NCBI GenBank assembly: GCA_026770575.1
Contig: MU657200.1
Coordinates: 79,072-143,071, forward strand
Reading direction: 5' to 3'
Length of the DNA: 64,000 bases
Source: Pelagophyceae sp. CCMP2097
Lineage: Eukaryota > Sar > Pelagophyceae
The position numbers were made by a program, and so were the translations under genes. Below, piece by piece: positions 51,307-61,799 of this stretch. A model generated the notes under the pieces. The model made no database searches. It was given only the letters and a program-made list of their open reading frames with translations, and was not told the DNA's origin. The first letter of the stretch is position 1, and the number at the start of each line of letters is the position of its first letter.

Positions 51307-54228
51307 TCACTGCGCCGTGCCGCCGGAGAGCTGCATCGTGGCGCGGTCGACTTCTGCGTGGAGGAGGGCGTGGCGCTCTCGGAGCTCTGCGATGTGCTGT
51401 GTCGCCCGCCCGAGGTCCACCTTGCGCCGCTCGTAGTCGACAACTAAAAGGTCCGAGTTGGCAAAGCCCTGCTGCTGCTTCAAAGCCGCAGTGTCCAGGC
51501 GCAGCGCGTCGCGGTCCCTTTTGGCCGAGTTGACCAAATCGCGCTCTTTGACCAGGCGGTCGTCGAGCTGCCTCAGAGTGCCTCCGACGTCGCCGTTGGC
51601 GGCGACGACGAATTGCAGCTTCTCCTTGAAGTGCGTCACGACTTGGACGTTGGCCGTGTTCTTCTTGCGCAGTTTTTGCAGCTCCTCGTTTCGGTCTTCG
51701 ATCTTCTCGTTGAGAGTCGCGTTCTCGATCTTCAACTGCTCGAAATCGATTAAATGCAAACCTTCCGCCAACTGCTCCTTGGCGCGCAGCGAGGCCTCGA
51801 GCTTGCGCAACGCCATGCGCAGGTGGATGTTCTTCAGGCGCACCTTTTCGACCTCGGACTCGAGCTTCGACTCGAATTCCTCAAACTGCTTGATCACCCG
51901 CAGCGGGATGGGCTTGCAAGTCCTCGAGTGCTCCGCGGAGAGGGCGATCTCGTGCTTAAAGTCGCGGAACGACTCGGCGATCTTCTTCGCTTTAAATTCC
52001 TTTTCGTCTAACCTCGTCTGTAACTCGTACGCCTCGCGATCCGCCTCCGCCTTCACCTTGGCCGCGCGCCTTTGAGAGTCCAAAATCGCAGACAAAGCGT
52101 CCGAGTACTGCTTCTCCCCTTCCTCAGCACTCGTAGGCTGGCCAGAGGACGCCGCCGCGCCGTCGGCCGAAACCCGAGCCTTGGAAGACCCGTCGCGCTT
52201 CGCCGTCGAGAGTAGAGCGCCGAGTCTGCGCTGGAGGTCCGCGTTGGCCAGCAAGAGCTCGGCCTTTGCCTCGCGCAACGACGTCAAAGTGCCGCGCTGC
52301 TGCTCCAAAGACGCCGCCGCCGCCTTTGCGCGCTGCTCCGAGTCCGACGCCTGCTCCGACTCGCGCAGCTGCTCCGCGCGCTGCTGCTCCAGCCTGCGCA
52401 CCTGCTCCGGAGTTAGGGTAGTGTCCAAAAGGTCGTCGTCCTCGTCGTCGTCGTGGCCGAACCCAGACGCATTATCGAAGCCGCCCGTCGCGTCCTCCAG
52501 GGCGCGCTGTGCCGCCGCCGCCCGGGCGCGGTCTGCCGCGGCCCTCTCGGCGGCGGCGCGGCCGGCGCCCTCTCGCTTGATGCAGACGTAGACGGGACAC
52601 CCGTACGCTCGCGTCACCGCGTCAGGCAGCTCAATCGTCTCGTAACCTCCCCCCATGTCAAAGGCTTGCGGCTGCGCCTCGTCGTCGGCGTCCTCGACCG
52701 GCGCGCCGTAGACGACGGCCACGTCGACGACGGCTTGGCCGGCCGCGTCGGAGAGTGGGGCGTAGCACGCGCACAGGTAGACGTGGGAGACGCCGTCGGG
52801 CCGCTCGGCGCCCGGGAACGGGTCCGGCAGCAGGTTGCCTTCGATGACGTCGAAGCCGTCGGGTGGTTCGGCTTGCTCGGATTCTACGGCGACGACTGAC
52901 AAGTCCATAATCACCATTGGGTCGCCCGGCTGCTCCTCCGGCGAGAGCCGGAGGAAGGCCACGGCCAAGTTCGTCGTCGTGAGTTGCTCGCCGCGCTCGA
53001 CGGGCATGTACACCGCCTTTTCAAAGTTGGCGTCCATGGCCGGCAGCGCACCCACGCCCTTCAATACAGCCACCTGCGAAATGGGCCGGCCGTCGGGCCG
53101 AGCCGCCGCCGCGGCCGCGTCGTGCCGCGCCGCCTGCTCCTCCAAAGTCGCAAAGTCGTCGTCTTGCATTTGGTCCACCGGGTGGGCGGCCGCGTGCAGC
53201 TCGTCCACCTCGAGTTGCAGCGCCGCCCCGCAAACGTCCCCGACCTGTGTCTCCGCGACGCCCGCGCGCCGCTCGCCGTAAGGGATGCCGTCGGGCTGGC
53301 CCCGGAGGAAGAGCCGGACGTGGTAAGACCCGGGCCGGAGGTCGGCATCCTCGACGCGGAACGTTGCCAAGGTGAACGCCCCATCCAAAGTGTACGCAAT
53401 GTCGCGCGGGCCGAACGATGCTGTCGCCTCGCCAAAATCGTCGCAGTGCGCCGGCGCAGGCAAAGAGCGCAGCTCGTCTGCCGTCTTGGGCGCCGGGAAC
53501 GCGGAGTACGACACGGCGGCGAGGCACGGGCCCAGCGCAGCCTCGCGCACGCAGCCGCTCAGCGTCAGCTCCGACGTCAGCAGCTGGTCCGGGCAAGAGA
53601 CCTCGTCCAGCTCGACGAGGTCGGTCAGGATGAGCTCGACGTAGCGGAACGAGGCAGAGTTCAAGCACAGGCCAAAGGCGCAGCCTAAATCGCAGAGCTT
53701 CAACTTGTGAGAACCCAAACTCTGGAAACGCACCCGTCGCGTGCTCGGCGGTTGCGCCGCCGGCCTCTTGGAGCGCGGCGCGCGCTTTGCCGACGAGGTT
53801 CTCCAGCTGTGCCTCGTCGCCCAATACGTAGCCGCCGTCGTCCTCGGCGTACACAAACTCGCGGACTTGCGAGCGCACGCCGCCGCGCTTCGTCGAGTTG
53901 TAGCGCTGGTGCGGCAGCCGCCCGTCGAGGCCGTAGTGCGACGCGTGGCGGTGCCTGGCGCCCGTCGCGGTGAAGCGCAAAAAGACCGACCCGCGCGCCT
54001 CTTTGACGTCGAGGTCATCCCCTCTCCACAGACGGAAACACCGCCCGGCAGATCCCACGATGACGGCAGGGGGGCGCGTTCGCACTCGGCCATCTCCTCG
54101 GCGTGCGCATCGGCCAGGACACACAATTGCTCGTGCAGGCCGAGGTCGGCCTTCTTCAGGCCCTTGGATTCGCGCTCCTTGCTCAGCAGGCCGAGCGCGA
54201 CCGCGCGACCAGCGGTCCGGTCCGCCAT
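51307..54228 (-). CDS. CCDC96/CCDC113-like ciliary coiled-coil protein
   Basis: Exons 54228-54042, 54000-53734 and 53684-51307 (41- and 49-bp introns) give 943 residues. After a beta-rich N-terminal half with no clear family, an acidic linker (DDDEDDDLLD) leads into a long coiled coil. Its last 250 residues contain LIDFEQLKIENATLNEKIED, NEELQKLRKKNTANVQVVTH and FKEKLQFV, the signature of the CCDC96/CCDC113 domain found in axonemal and ciliary-base proteins. This suggests the organism has or had a flagellum. Start 140 bp from the divergent glycosidase gene. Confidence 0.8.
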   Translation of the reverse strand: MADRTAGRAVALGLLSKERESKGLKKADLGLHEQLCVLADAHAEEMAECERAPLPSSWDLPGGVSVCGEGMTSTSKRRAGRSFCASPRRAPGTATRRTTASTGGCRTSATTRRSAAACARKSASLCTPRTTAATYWATRHSWRTSSAKRAPRSKRPAAQPPSTRRVRFQSLGSHKLKLCDLGCAFGLCLNSASFRYVELILTDLVELDEVSCPDQLLTSELTLSGCVREAALGPCLAAVSYSAFPAPKTADELRSLPAPAHCDDFGEATASFGPRDIAYTLDGAFTLATFRVEDADLRPGSYHVRLFLRGQPDGIPYGERRAGVAETQVGDVCGAALQLEVDELHAAAHPVDQMQDDDFATLEEQAARHDAAAAAARPDGRPISQVAVLKGVGALPAMDANFEKAVYMPVERGEQLTTTNLAVAFLRLSPEEQPGDPMVIMDLSVVAVESEQAEPPDGFDVIEGNLLPDPFPGAERPDGVSHVYLCACYAPLSDAAGQAVVDVAVVYGAPVEDADDEAQPQAFDMGGGYETIELPDAVTRAYGCPVYVCIKREGAGRAAAERAAADRARAAAAQRALEDATGGFDNASGFGHDDDEDDDLLDTTLTPEQVRRLEQQRAEQLRESEQASDSEQRAKAAAASLEQQRGTLTSLREAKAELLLANADLQRRLGALLSTAKRDGSSKARVSADGAAASSGQPTSAEEGEKQYSDALSAILDSQRRAAKVKAEADREAYELQTRLDEKEFKAKKIAESFRDFKHEIALSAEHSRTCKPIPLRVIKQFEEFESKLESEVEKVRLKNIHLRMALRKLEASLRAKEQLAEGLHLIDFEQLKIENATLNEKIEDRNEELQKLRKKNTANVQVVTHFKEKLQFVVAANGDVGGTLRQLDDRLVKERDLVNSAKRDRDALRLDTAALKQQQGFANSDLLVVDYERRKVDLGRATQHIAELRERHALLHAEVDRATMQLSGGTAQ

Positions 54229-54368
54229 CGCCGCGCACCGCGGCAAACAGTCCGCGCCTTCTCCAAAGCGTTACGGCCTTCGTGCGGTTCCGCAGGTCTG
54301 AGTTTTTGGCGACTTCGAACGCGCGCCGCGTTGACGAGGTCGCTCGAGTCGTCGGCGTTGCGTCGGGT

Positions 54369-55567
54369 ATGGCGCTGCGGCGGCTGAGTTTGGGCGCGTC
54401 GGGCCTGCTGCAGGTCAGCGACCGCGTTTCGGCGGCGCTGCGAAACGGCGGCGCCGTCGTGGCGCTGGAGTCGACGATTATCACGCACGGCCTCCCATAC
54501 CCGACCAACCTCGACGCCGCCCGGGCCGTCGAGAGCGCCGTCGAGGCCCACGGCGCCACGCCGGTGGGTCGTAAAGAGTGTGCCGCCGGTGATCGTCCAT
54601 CGCCGCAGTACGCCCGCTTCCACAGGCCACAATCGCGATCCTCGACGGCAAGGTGCGCGTGGGCCTGAGCGATTCGGACCTCGAGCGCTTGGCGGTGGCG
54701 GGCCGCGACGGTTCGGCTTTGAAGTGCTCTCGTCGAGACATTGCGTACGCCGCCGCGAACGGCGCCGTCGGCGGGACCACCGTCGCCGGCACGAGCGTCA
54801 TCGCCGACCTCGCCGGCATACGCGTCTTCGCGACGGGGGGCATCGGAGGCGTGCACCGCGGCGGCGAGGGTTCGATGGACGTCTCCGCGGACCTCGTCGA
54901 GCTGGGCCGCACTCCCATCGTCGTCGTCTGCGCCGGTGTCAAGTCCATCCTGGACATCGGCCGCACTTTAGAAGTCTTGGAGACGCACGGCGTCGCCGTG
55001 TTCGGCTACGGGACCTGGGACTTTCCGGCCTTTTACTGCACCACCGCCCCGCGCCGCGCCCCTTTGTGGCAACCCAGCCACATGCGACCGAGTCGGGAGA
55101 TGCACCAACACCTGAGGACCTTCATCGCCGGCGTGCGCTTCCTCTGGGAGGTCACCTTTGTGATATAGGCTACTGACAACCTCGGTCTGGCGTACCAGGC
55201 GCCGATGCGGTCCGATACACCCGGCGAGGTCGCGGCGTGGCTCCGCGCGAACGAGGCGCTCGGCCTGCGGTCGGGGGCCGTGGTTGCAGTGCCGAACCCC
55301 AGGCCCCTCGACTCGGCCTTCGTCGACAAGGCTGTGCACGTGGCCCTCCTCGAAGCAAAGCTCCGCTGCATCGTCGGCCGAGACGCCACGCCGTTTCTCC
55401 TCAAGCGCGTCAAGGAACTCACGTAAGCATCGCCGCGGAAGCCTGCGCCTCGACGACCGAGAGACGTCTCGTTTCGTAGGGGCGGACAGTCGCTCGAGTC
55501 CAACGTCGCGCTCGTCGAGCACAACGCCGGCATCGCCGCTCAGATCGCCGTCGCCGCCGCGCAATGA
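54369..55567 (+). CDS. psuG: Pseudouridine-5'-phosphate glycosidase (PsuG/IndA family)
   Basis: Splits pseudouridine-5'-phosphate to uracil and ribose-5-phosphate. Exon 54369-54563 ends [20 protein letters not shown] and ...HGATP; 54626 onward reads [54 protein letters not shown] and [20 protein letters not shown], all family signatures. After [12 protein letters not shown] the junction to the exon beginning about 55169 ([20 protein letters not shown]) is unresolved. The last intron (55423-55479) and exon ([17 protein letters not shown]) fit exactly. No fused PsuK kinase domain is seen nearby. Confidence 0.9.
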
Positions 55568-55857
55568 CGCGCGGGAGCGGCGCTGCGTCCGCGGGCCTTA
55601 CTTCTTAAAATGCAAAGTATTCCCGAGCGAGGCTCCTCGGCGCTCGGTGGACGAGTGCGTCGCGCCCAACGAGGGCGCGCAACAGCCTGAGCGGCGCTCC
55701 CCGGAAGGCTTCTTGCGCCCATGCTGCGGGCGCGATATGTGACCTTACGATGATGCCAACACACACTGGCCGGGCCCGGAGCGCGGGCGCCGTGCGTTCT
55801 CTGCGCGTGAAAGGACGGCGCCGGGCCTCGAAGGTGTTGCCGGGTGCTGTAAAGCCA

Positions 55858-57582
55858 TCAGGCCGCGGCCACGGCGTTGGCGGCGACTTCGGGTGCGGGC
55901 TCTGGCCGTCGGGGCCACGTGGCGCGCATGGGCACGTCCGGGAACATGAACGCCCGCGTACTCCAGCCGGCCTCGCGCATCGCGGTGTATAAGGCGTCCG
56001 TACGCTCCAGAGCAGAGGCACGTGCCATCGAAATGGCGTCGAGCGGCGCGCGCGCGGCGTCTTCATCTAGAGCCTGCTGCGCCAGCGTTCGCGCTAGTAA
56101 AGCTTCCAGGAGGTCGGCGTCCGTGGCGTCGCGGTGCAGGACGACGGCCGGGGCTTTGCGCGGCCCGGCGTCGACGTCGACGGGGACGAGCAAGTATCGC
56201 TCGTGCGCAAAGGTGTCGAGGACGGCGGCGAGGTCTGCGGCTTGGAGCTGCGCGAAGGGAAACTGTTTGCGGGACGCCTCCTTAAGCTTGCAGAACAAAT
56301 CGCTCCTCAAAAGCCGCGGCGGCCTCAGAATGCGCTCGGCGCGCGAGACCTCGCGCGGCGACGGCAGCACATCGCCGGAGACGAACGCGTCGACGAGGAT
56401 CGCAGCCCTTTCTAAGTTGAGCTGCCGAAAAACGACGCATTTGATTTCGTTGTACATGGCCCCAATCTCCAGCAGCGAGAATACCGTGTACGCGGCCACG
56501 AGCCGACTTCGGTCGACGGCGCCGAGGCCGCAGACTCGAGAAAGGACGATGCCCACGAACATGCCGATCAGATCCACAACCGCGATCTGAGACTCGCCCT
56601 TTGCGGTTATGTCGCCCATGTTCGTCGCCCCTTCCGTCGCGGCAAAGCTGCGGTAGATGGCGTTGCGCGTGGCCGTCGAGGTGAGTAACGAGATTTGCTT
56701 GAGACAGTTTGCGACAGTTGCTAAAACTAAAAACAGGTGCGGGAAGGCAAACGTCGCGATCTGCAGGCCGTTGCCAGTCGCATACAAAAGTGAGGAGCGG
56801 AAGCGCCACCGCTTCGCGTCGCCGTCGAATTCCCGCGACATCCTGCCCGCCCAGACCAATCGAGTCACCTTGCCCAGAGCGTCCTTCAAGACCCAGTCGA
56901 TGGCCGCCGCCGCGCCGATGGCGCCGCCCGCGCCGCGGTCCTTAATTCCCACGGCCATGATCATGGCCTACGCAGATTGTGCGCCAAACGGGTCCACCGG
57001 GCATCGCAGACAGAGGCCGATGGGATTGCGGAGGCCCGGGTCAAGAATATCACAGACAGAGGCAGATTCGATGGGGACATGGGATGGCGCACCTGGATGC
57101 CGAAGACGTTGACCGTGGCGCTGAGGAGTCTTTGGACACATCGCCAGCGCGTGTACTCAAAGTACTCTTGATTTACCCGTTCCGGCACGAAGACGCCGCG
57201 CACGGATCTGCGGAGCCGGCGCCGCGCGGCGGAGAGCGAGGTGGCGCGCACGGGGCCGAAGCCGTCCGCGCCGAGCGCCATGACCTCATCGCACTCGACG
57301 ACTTTGGCCTTCGGCGCCGCGCTACGACGCGTACGTTTCGCCGAGACGGCCGACGCCGCCCGCCCGCCCGCCCCCCCCCCCGCAAAGGAACGACGGCGCG
57401 CGACGACGCAGGCGCACGCACCTGGTGCGTAACCGGCCGCCGCGGTGCCGCGCGGCCGCATACGGGCTCTGGGGCCCGGCCTCGTCGTGCCCGAACCGCG
57501 ATGTGCTCCGGAGCCGCGGCGCGGCGGAGTAGGCCGCGGCGCAGGCGAGGAGCACCGCGGACCGTAGCCAGTGAAACGCCAT
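55858..57582 (-). CDS. RUS (root UVB sensitive, DUF647) family protein
   Basis: Exons 57582-57422, 57321-57093 and 56967-55858 give 499 residues in phase. The leader MAFHWLRSAVLLACAAAYSA is signal-like and precedes Arg-rich sequence, suggesting plastid targeting. The core has FVPERVNQEYFEYTRWRCVQ, AAAIDWVLKDALGKVTRLVW, DAKRWRFRSSLLYATGNGLQ, and ATEGATNMGDITAKGESQIA, typical of RUS proteins of plant and algal plastids linked to UV-B/vitamin-B6 signalling. Several membrane-like helices are present. Confidence 0.85.
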
Positions 57583-57602
57583 GCCTTGAGCTGCGAGAGG
57601 CG

Positions 57603-57866
57603 CTAGAAAGGCTCCATGTTCGCGTCGTGCGTCTTGTCGAAGCAGTCGCCAAAGGGATCGTCGCTATCCGCGAGGGGAAAAAGGCCAAAGCGCGCGCCGT
57701 GCAACCGAGCGCTCGTACAGCGCCGCTCGAAAGCCGCGGCGGCCAGAGGCGCCGCCCGATCGGCCGCCCTTTTTTTGCGAGCGCTGCAGCGGGCCGAGGC
57801 GATCCGGGCCGCCGCGCCTTGAACTCCGGGCGTCGGCGGTTTCGCCTGGGCCTTGGGACGGCGCAT
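57603..57866 (-). CDS. Small basic protein, unknown
   Basis: Open frame of 87 residues starting MRRPKAQAKPPTPGVQGAAA and ending in a contrasting acidic, aromatic tail (FPLADSDDPFGDCFDKTHDA). It ends 20 bp before the RUS start on the same strand. The tail looks protein-like, but the rest could be chance. It could also be a 5' part of a RUS transcript. Confidence 0.3.
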   Translation of the reverse strand: MRRPKAQAKPPTPGVQGAAARIASARCSARKKRAADRAAPLAAAAFERRCTSARLHGARFGLFPLADSDDPFGDCFDKTHDANMEPF

Positions 57867-58272
57867 TGACACGAGTGCGTCCGGTGAGATCCCAACGGCC
57901 CTTTTCGGAGATATGACGTGCCACATTTTTTGGGACGCGGTCCGTTTTGCTCAGAATATGGTATCAAACGGCCGGAGGCGCAAATATTTTGCGGTATCTT
58001 GCAAGGATTTACCCTACGCTGCGGGTTCCCGTTTGGAAACCCGTTTTCGCAGAAGCTTCGGAAGGCAAAGCTTCCATGGCGTCTCATCAGGCGAGTCGCC
58101 CCATGCAGCCCGCCGCGCTAGCGCACCCGCAACCGCCGACGTGCCTCGCCCTCGGTGCGCCAACTGCGCCTTTTGAGCGCCGGGTCAGACGGGGTCGGAG
58201 AGGCGCCGGCTGCGAAACGGAAAGTGCGAGTCCGACGGCTGCGTAGGCGCCGACGGGTCGCCTTTGCGCGCG

Positions 58273-59410
58273 ATGGACGGTTCGCTGGTGGCGTACCCGC
58301 TCGCGCAGCTGCAGCAGCACGTGGCGCTGCATTTACAGTTCCAGCCGCAATCGCAGTTCCAGCCGCCGCGGCCGCCGCGCGAGGCCGCGGCGGCGCTGCA
58401 CGACGCCGCCGTCGTGCTGAAGCGGCGGCGGTGCGCGGTGGCGGTGGACGAGGTGCCCGGGTTTGTCCGGACGGTGTTTACTCTTTTAAGGGTGTGCGAC
58501 CCGGACGTGATAAGCTGGTCTCCAAACGGCGCGCAGATCGTCATCCGCGATTCGGACCGCTTCGCCTCGGAAGTCTGCCCAAAGTTCTTCCGGCACCGCA
58601 ACCTGCACAGCTTTACCAGGCTTTTGAACATGTACCAGTTTCATAAAGTACCCACCACGCAAAGAGACTCCAAGGACGTGTGAGTCCCTTGGAAGCGTCG
58701 CCCCCCCTTGCATCTCGAAGACATCCTGCTTGAGCACCGCCTCAGTCGAGCACCGGGCGCCGCTCGACGCAAGCACGCGACCACGCAGGTCCTTCGAGCA
58801 CCCGCACTTCCAAAGAGGCCGCGACGACTTGCTCTCCCTCGTCCAGCGCAAGGGCGCGCAGCACGTGCGCGACGAGCTCGTGGCTCGGGAGTTGCGCGCG
58901 CGCGCGGAAAGAGGCCTGCCGCCGCCGGGCCTCGAGGAGGCTGCGGCCGCCGGCGCTTCGCAGCCCTGCGACTGGAACCGCCGAATGGCCGAGCTGGAGA
59001 GCGAGGTTCGAGCGCTCAAGGCGGAGAACGACCGGTTGAAAGACGCGGAAGCAGAAGCGCAGAGCCTGGAGCTGAAGCTCTCGAGCCAAAAAGCCCTCAT
59101 CTCGGCGCTGCAAGCCCAGCGCGAGGCGCGCCTCCGCGGGGCGTGCGGCGACGCCGCGACGTGCAGCGCCGCGGCGTTCGCGCCGCCGCACTGGGCGCCG
59201 GCGCAATCGCTGGCTTCGAGCACCGACGACGACTCAATGGCGGCGGAATCCATGGCCGCCGCGCTGCAGCACGTCATGGCGCAAGTGCAGGCGCACCACA
59301 ACGCCCAGAGCCAGCAATTGCTCCAGCAGGCGCACCCGCACGCGTGCCACGCGCAGTGGAGCCCCGCCGCCACGTCGGAGCCTTCCGCGAAGCGCGGCCG
59401 GGACCCCTGA
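58273..59410 (+). CDS. Heat shock transcription factor
   Basis: Exons 58273-58679 and 58789-59410 (109-bp intron, phase 2, inside the DNA-binding domain as is common for HSFs) give 342 residues. The winged-helix domain reads GFVRTVFTLLRVCDPDVISW, FASEVCPKFFRHRNLHSFTR and LLNMYQFHKV; after splicing it continues VSFEHPHFQRGRDDLL. A leucine-zipper oligomerisation region follows (MAELESEVRALKAENDRLKD). The N-terminus and C-terminus are Gln/His-rich. Binds nGAAn elements as a trimer. Confidence 0.95.
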
Positions 59411-59920
59411 CGACCGCGTCGAGACCCATGTGTGTATAAGTATCAGTTTCATCATCCGCATCGGCGACCGTCCAGCCTCGGGCGGCAATGCGCAGCCGAG
59501 TGGCACGCCGGGGCATCGAAGGGGCGCTTTGGGCGGCCCCCGGCCAAAGCGGCCCGCGAGATGGACTTTGGAAAGTGGCACACCGTCCTGAGACGAGTGT
59601 CAGAAGAGTGGCTCGTAACACTGGACCCCGACGCCGCCGCACGCGGCACCGCCGCCCGGCACGCCCGCCAGATTTCTCAATGTGCGGTACCGCGGGTTCC
59701 GATGTTGGGCGAAAGGTCGAAGCGCGGCGGCCACCTCACGCGGTGGACCCGGCGTGCCTCGACTCCCCGAGGGTCGTTGGATTGATCTTCTGCGTTATGA
59801 GTCGCTCGCGCTCGCGCGAGCCCGGGCGCCGGCTCCTCCTCGGGCGCATGTGTGCGGCTGCGCGGCTGCGTGCGCGGTGCCGGCGGCGGTGGCGGGCGGA
59901 CCGCGGGGCGAGGCGGACGC
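59411..59920. other. Convergent intergenic region
   Basis: 510 bp between the ends of the HSF and kelch genes. Open frames on both strands lack family resemblance. Nothing else identified. Confidence 0.4.
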
Positions 59921-61514
59921 CTAGACGTCGTGGAGGCCGTGCGCCGACGTCTCGCGCGTGAGCCCGGTTTCCTCTTCGCCGTGCTTGCCGGAGCGGCGGA
60001 GCAAGAAGAATACGCCGGCGCAGGCGCAGAGCGCTATTGCGACGCACGCCGCGGCCAGGCCCGCGGCCAGGTCGGCGGTGTGTTTGAATCGGTTGCTCTT
60101 GCTGCTGGACGATGTGGCCTCGTGCAAGTTGAAATGCCATGTATGGTTCGTCACGGGGTAGCAAAACTCAAAACCGGCGCACGTCGACTCCGCAGAAGCC
60201 TGGCCGCCAAAGACGTACAAGTCGTCGCCGACCTACGTGGCCTCCCCGTCGGCTCGAGCTCCTGGTTTCCATCTTTGGGCGCTGATTCTCACGGCGGCGG
60301 CAGCGAGTCGCATTTTCTGTTCCGGGATATGGCCAATCTGCGTCCACGCCGAGCCGAGCCGCATCTCCACGTCGGAGACGGGCACCTAGAGGCATCATCA
60401 TTTAGGAATCAAAGGTGCGAAACTCGAGGAATCAAAGGTGCCAAACTCACGGAAGCGGTTGCGCAGCCGTTGTTGTGCTCGCCTCCGAGCACGACAGAGT
60501 GCTCGCCGTCCGTCACCGCGGCTACGTCGCCGCGCCCGATTACGAGCGAATTCGACGGCTGCCATTCCGCGCCAGCGGTAGAGAGGTCCAAGGTTTCAGT
60601 GGAAGCGAGCGGTATGCACCAGTCGCCCTCGTGCCACCCGCCCGCCGCAACCGCAAAGGCCCCCACGACGACGAGGCCAAAGTCGCCGCGGCCCTGGGTC
60701 AGCGAAGGGACGTCGGCTGTGAATACTCCAAAGTCATTTGTGGAAAAGCGTGCACCCGCAGTCGCCGCGGTTTCGTAATTTAAATCGTAGCCGCCGTAGA
60801 CGTAGACGAAGCCGCCGTAGGCAAACGCGTTCAAGTCGGAAGTCGGCGCCCAGCCCCCCGACGCGGAAACGCTGCGCCACGTTTTCCCGGCCACGGAGTA
60901 CGCATCCACCGTCCCCACAACGCCGTCGTCGACGTCGCGGCCCCCCACCAAAAAGACCTCGCCGCCGGAAAACGCGGCAGCGTGGCGGTAGCGAGAGACG
61001 GGCATGGTCGCCAGCTCTTCGAAGGAATCCGATGAAGCGTCGAAGGCGAAAGCTCGGTTTGAGATGGCGGGGCAAAACGTGCAAAATTCGTACCAGTCGC
61101 ACGAGACCTGGTGCGAGACGCAGCCGCCTGCGACGGGCTTTAGAGGACTGCGTAGGACCGGAGGGGGCACTCTAGAGGGCCGGAGAGGGCCACTCTAGAG
61201 CATCATAGAGGGCAGTAGAGGGCCGTACAGCGCCATAGAGGGCCAACGAGGTTCGTATAGGCCCGTATAGGGCCGTCCTCGCACCCCCCTTCTCGGAGCT
61301 CGGCGGAGAACGCACCTGCGAGTATGATTGTGCTGTCGCCGACGTACGTCGCGGTGAGGTCCGAGGCTTCGTGCGGAAGCCCCGCCATCGCCGACCAGCC
61401 CCAGTTACTGACGGCCGACAGCGACTCTTCGTCGTGGTGGTCGCCCGCGTCAGCGTGCGCGTGGGCGAGGCGGAAGACCACCGCGCTCTTCAGGAGAGTC
61501 AGGAGAGGAGCCAT
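59921..61514 (-). CDS. Kelch-repeat type I membrane protein
   Basis: Exons 61514-61316, 61127-60451, 60385-60293 and 60232-59921 give 426 residues in phase. A signal peptide (MAPLLTLLKSAVVFRLAHAH) opens it. Kelch blades follow: MPVSRYRHAAAFSGGEVFLV then GGR, LNAFAYGGFVYVYGGYD, and after splicing RLAAAVGDDLYVFGG. Extracellular cysteines are clustered (CDWYEFCTFC). One membrane helix (LAAGLAAACVAIALCACAGV) and a short basic, acidic tail end the protein. Probably a cell-surface or endomembrane beta-propeller receptor. Confidence 0.85.
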
Positions 61515-61690
61515 AGTGCCGGGGGCGTTTCTAGCTTGTGATTGGAACTCTGGGAAGAAACGCCAAAGGAGAGCCCCAATGTGCCGCGCTCGCTGTCGAG
61601 CTGCCCGAGTGGTGCGGTGCGGCTGCTCCCCGAGTTGAAGGTGGAAGCTTCTGGGAAAAAGGATACGCTACAATAATTATTTCTAAATTG

Positions 61691-61702
61691 TAGGAATTCC
61701 TA
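61691..61702. repeat. TAGGAATTCCTA palindrome, copy 4
   Basis: Extends to a 14-bp palindrome (61690-61703) and is flanked by ATTGTAG and CTACAAT arms, so a larger hairpin is possible. About 177 bp upstream of the kelch gene start. Confidence 0.8.
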
Positions 61703-61747
61703 CCCTACAATTGTATCGAAAGAGAGCTTCAGCTCAAAGTGATACCC

Positions 61748-61799
61748 GGGCCCGCAGCCGGGCCCGCAGCCGGGCCCGCAGCCGAGCCCGCAGCCGGGC
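61748..61799. repeat. 12-bp tandem repeat (GGGCCCGCAGCC)
   Basis: Just over four copies, one with a G-to-A change, directly beside the left inverted repeat of the candidate element. Confidence 0.9.
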
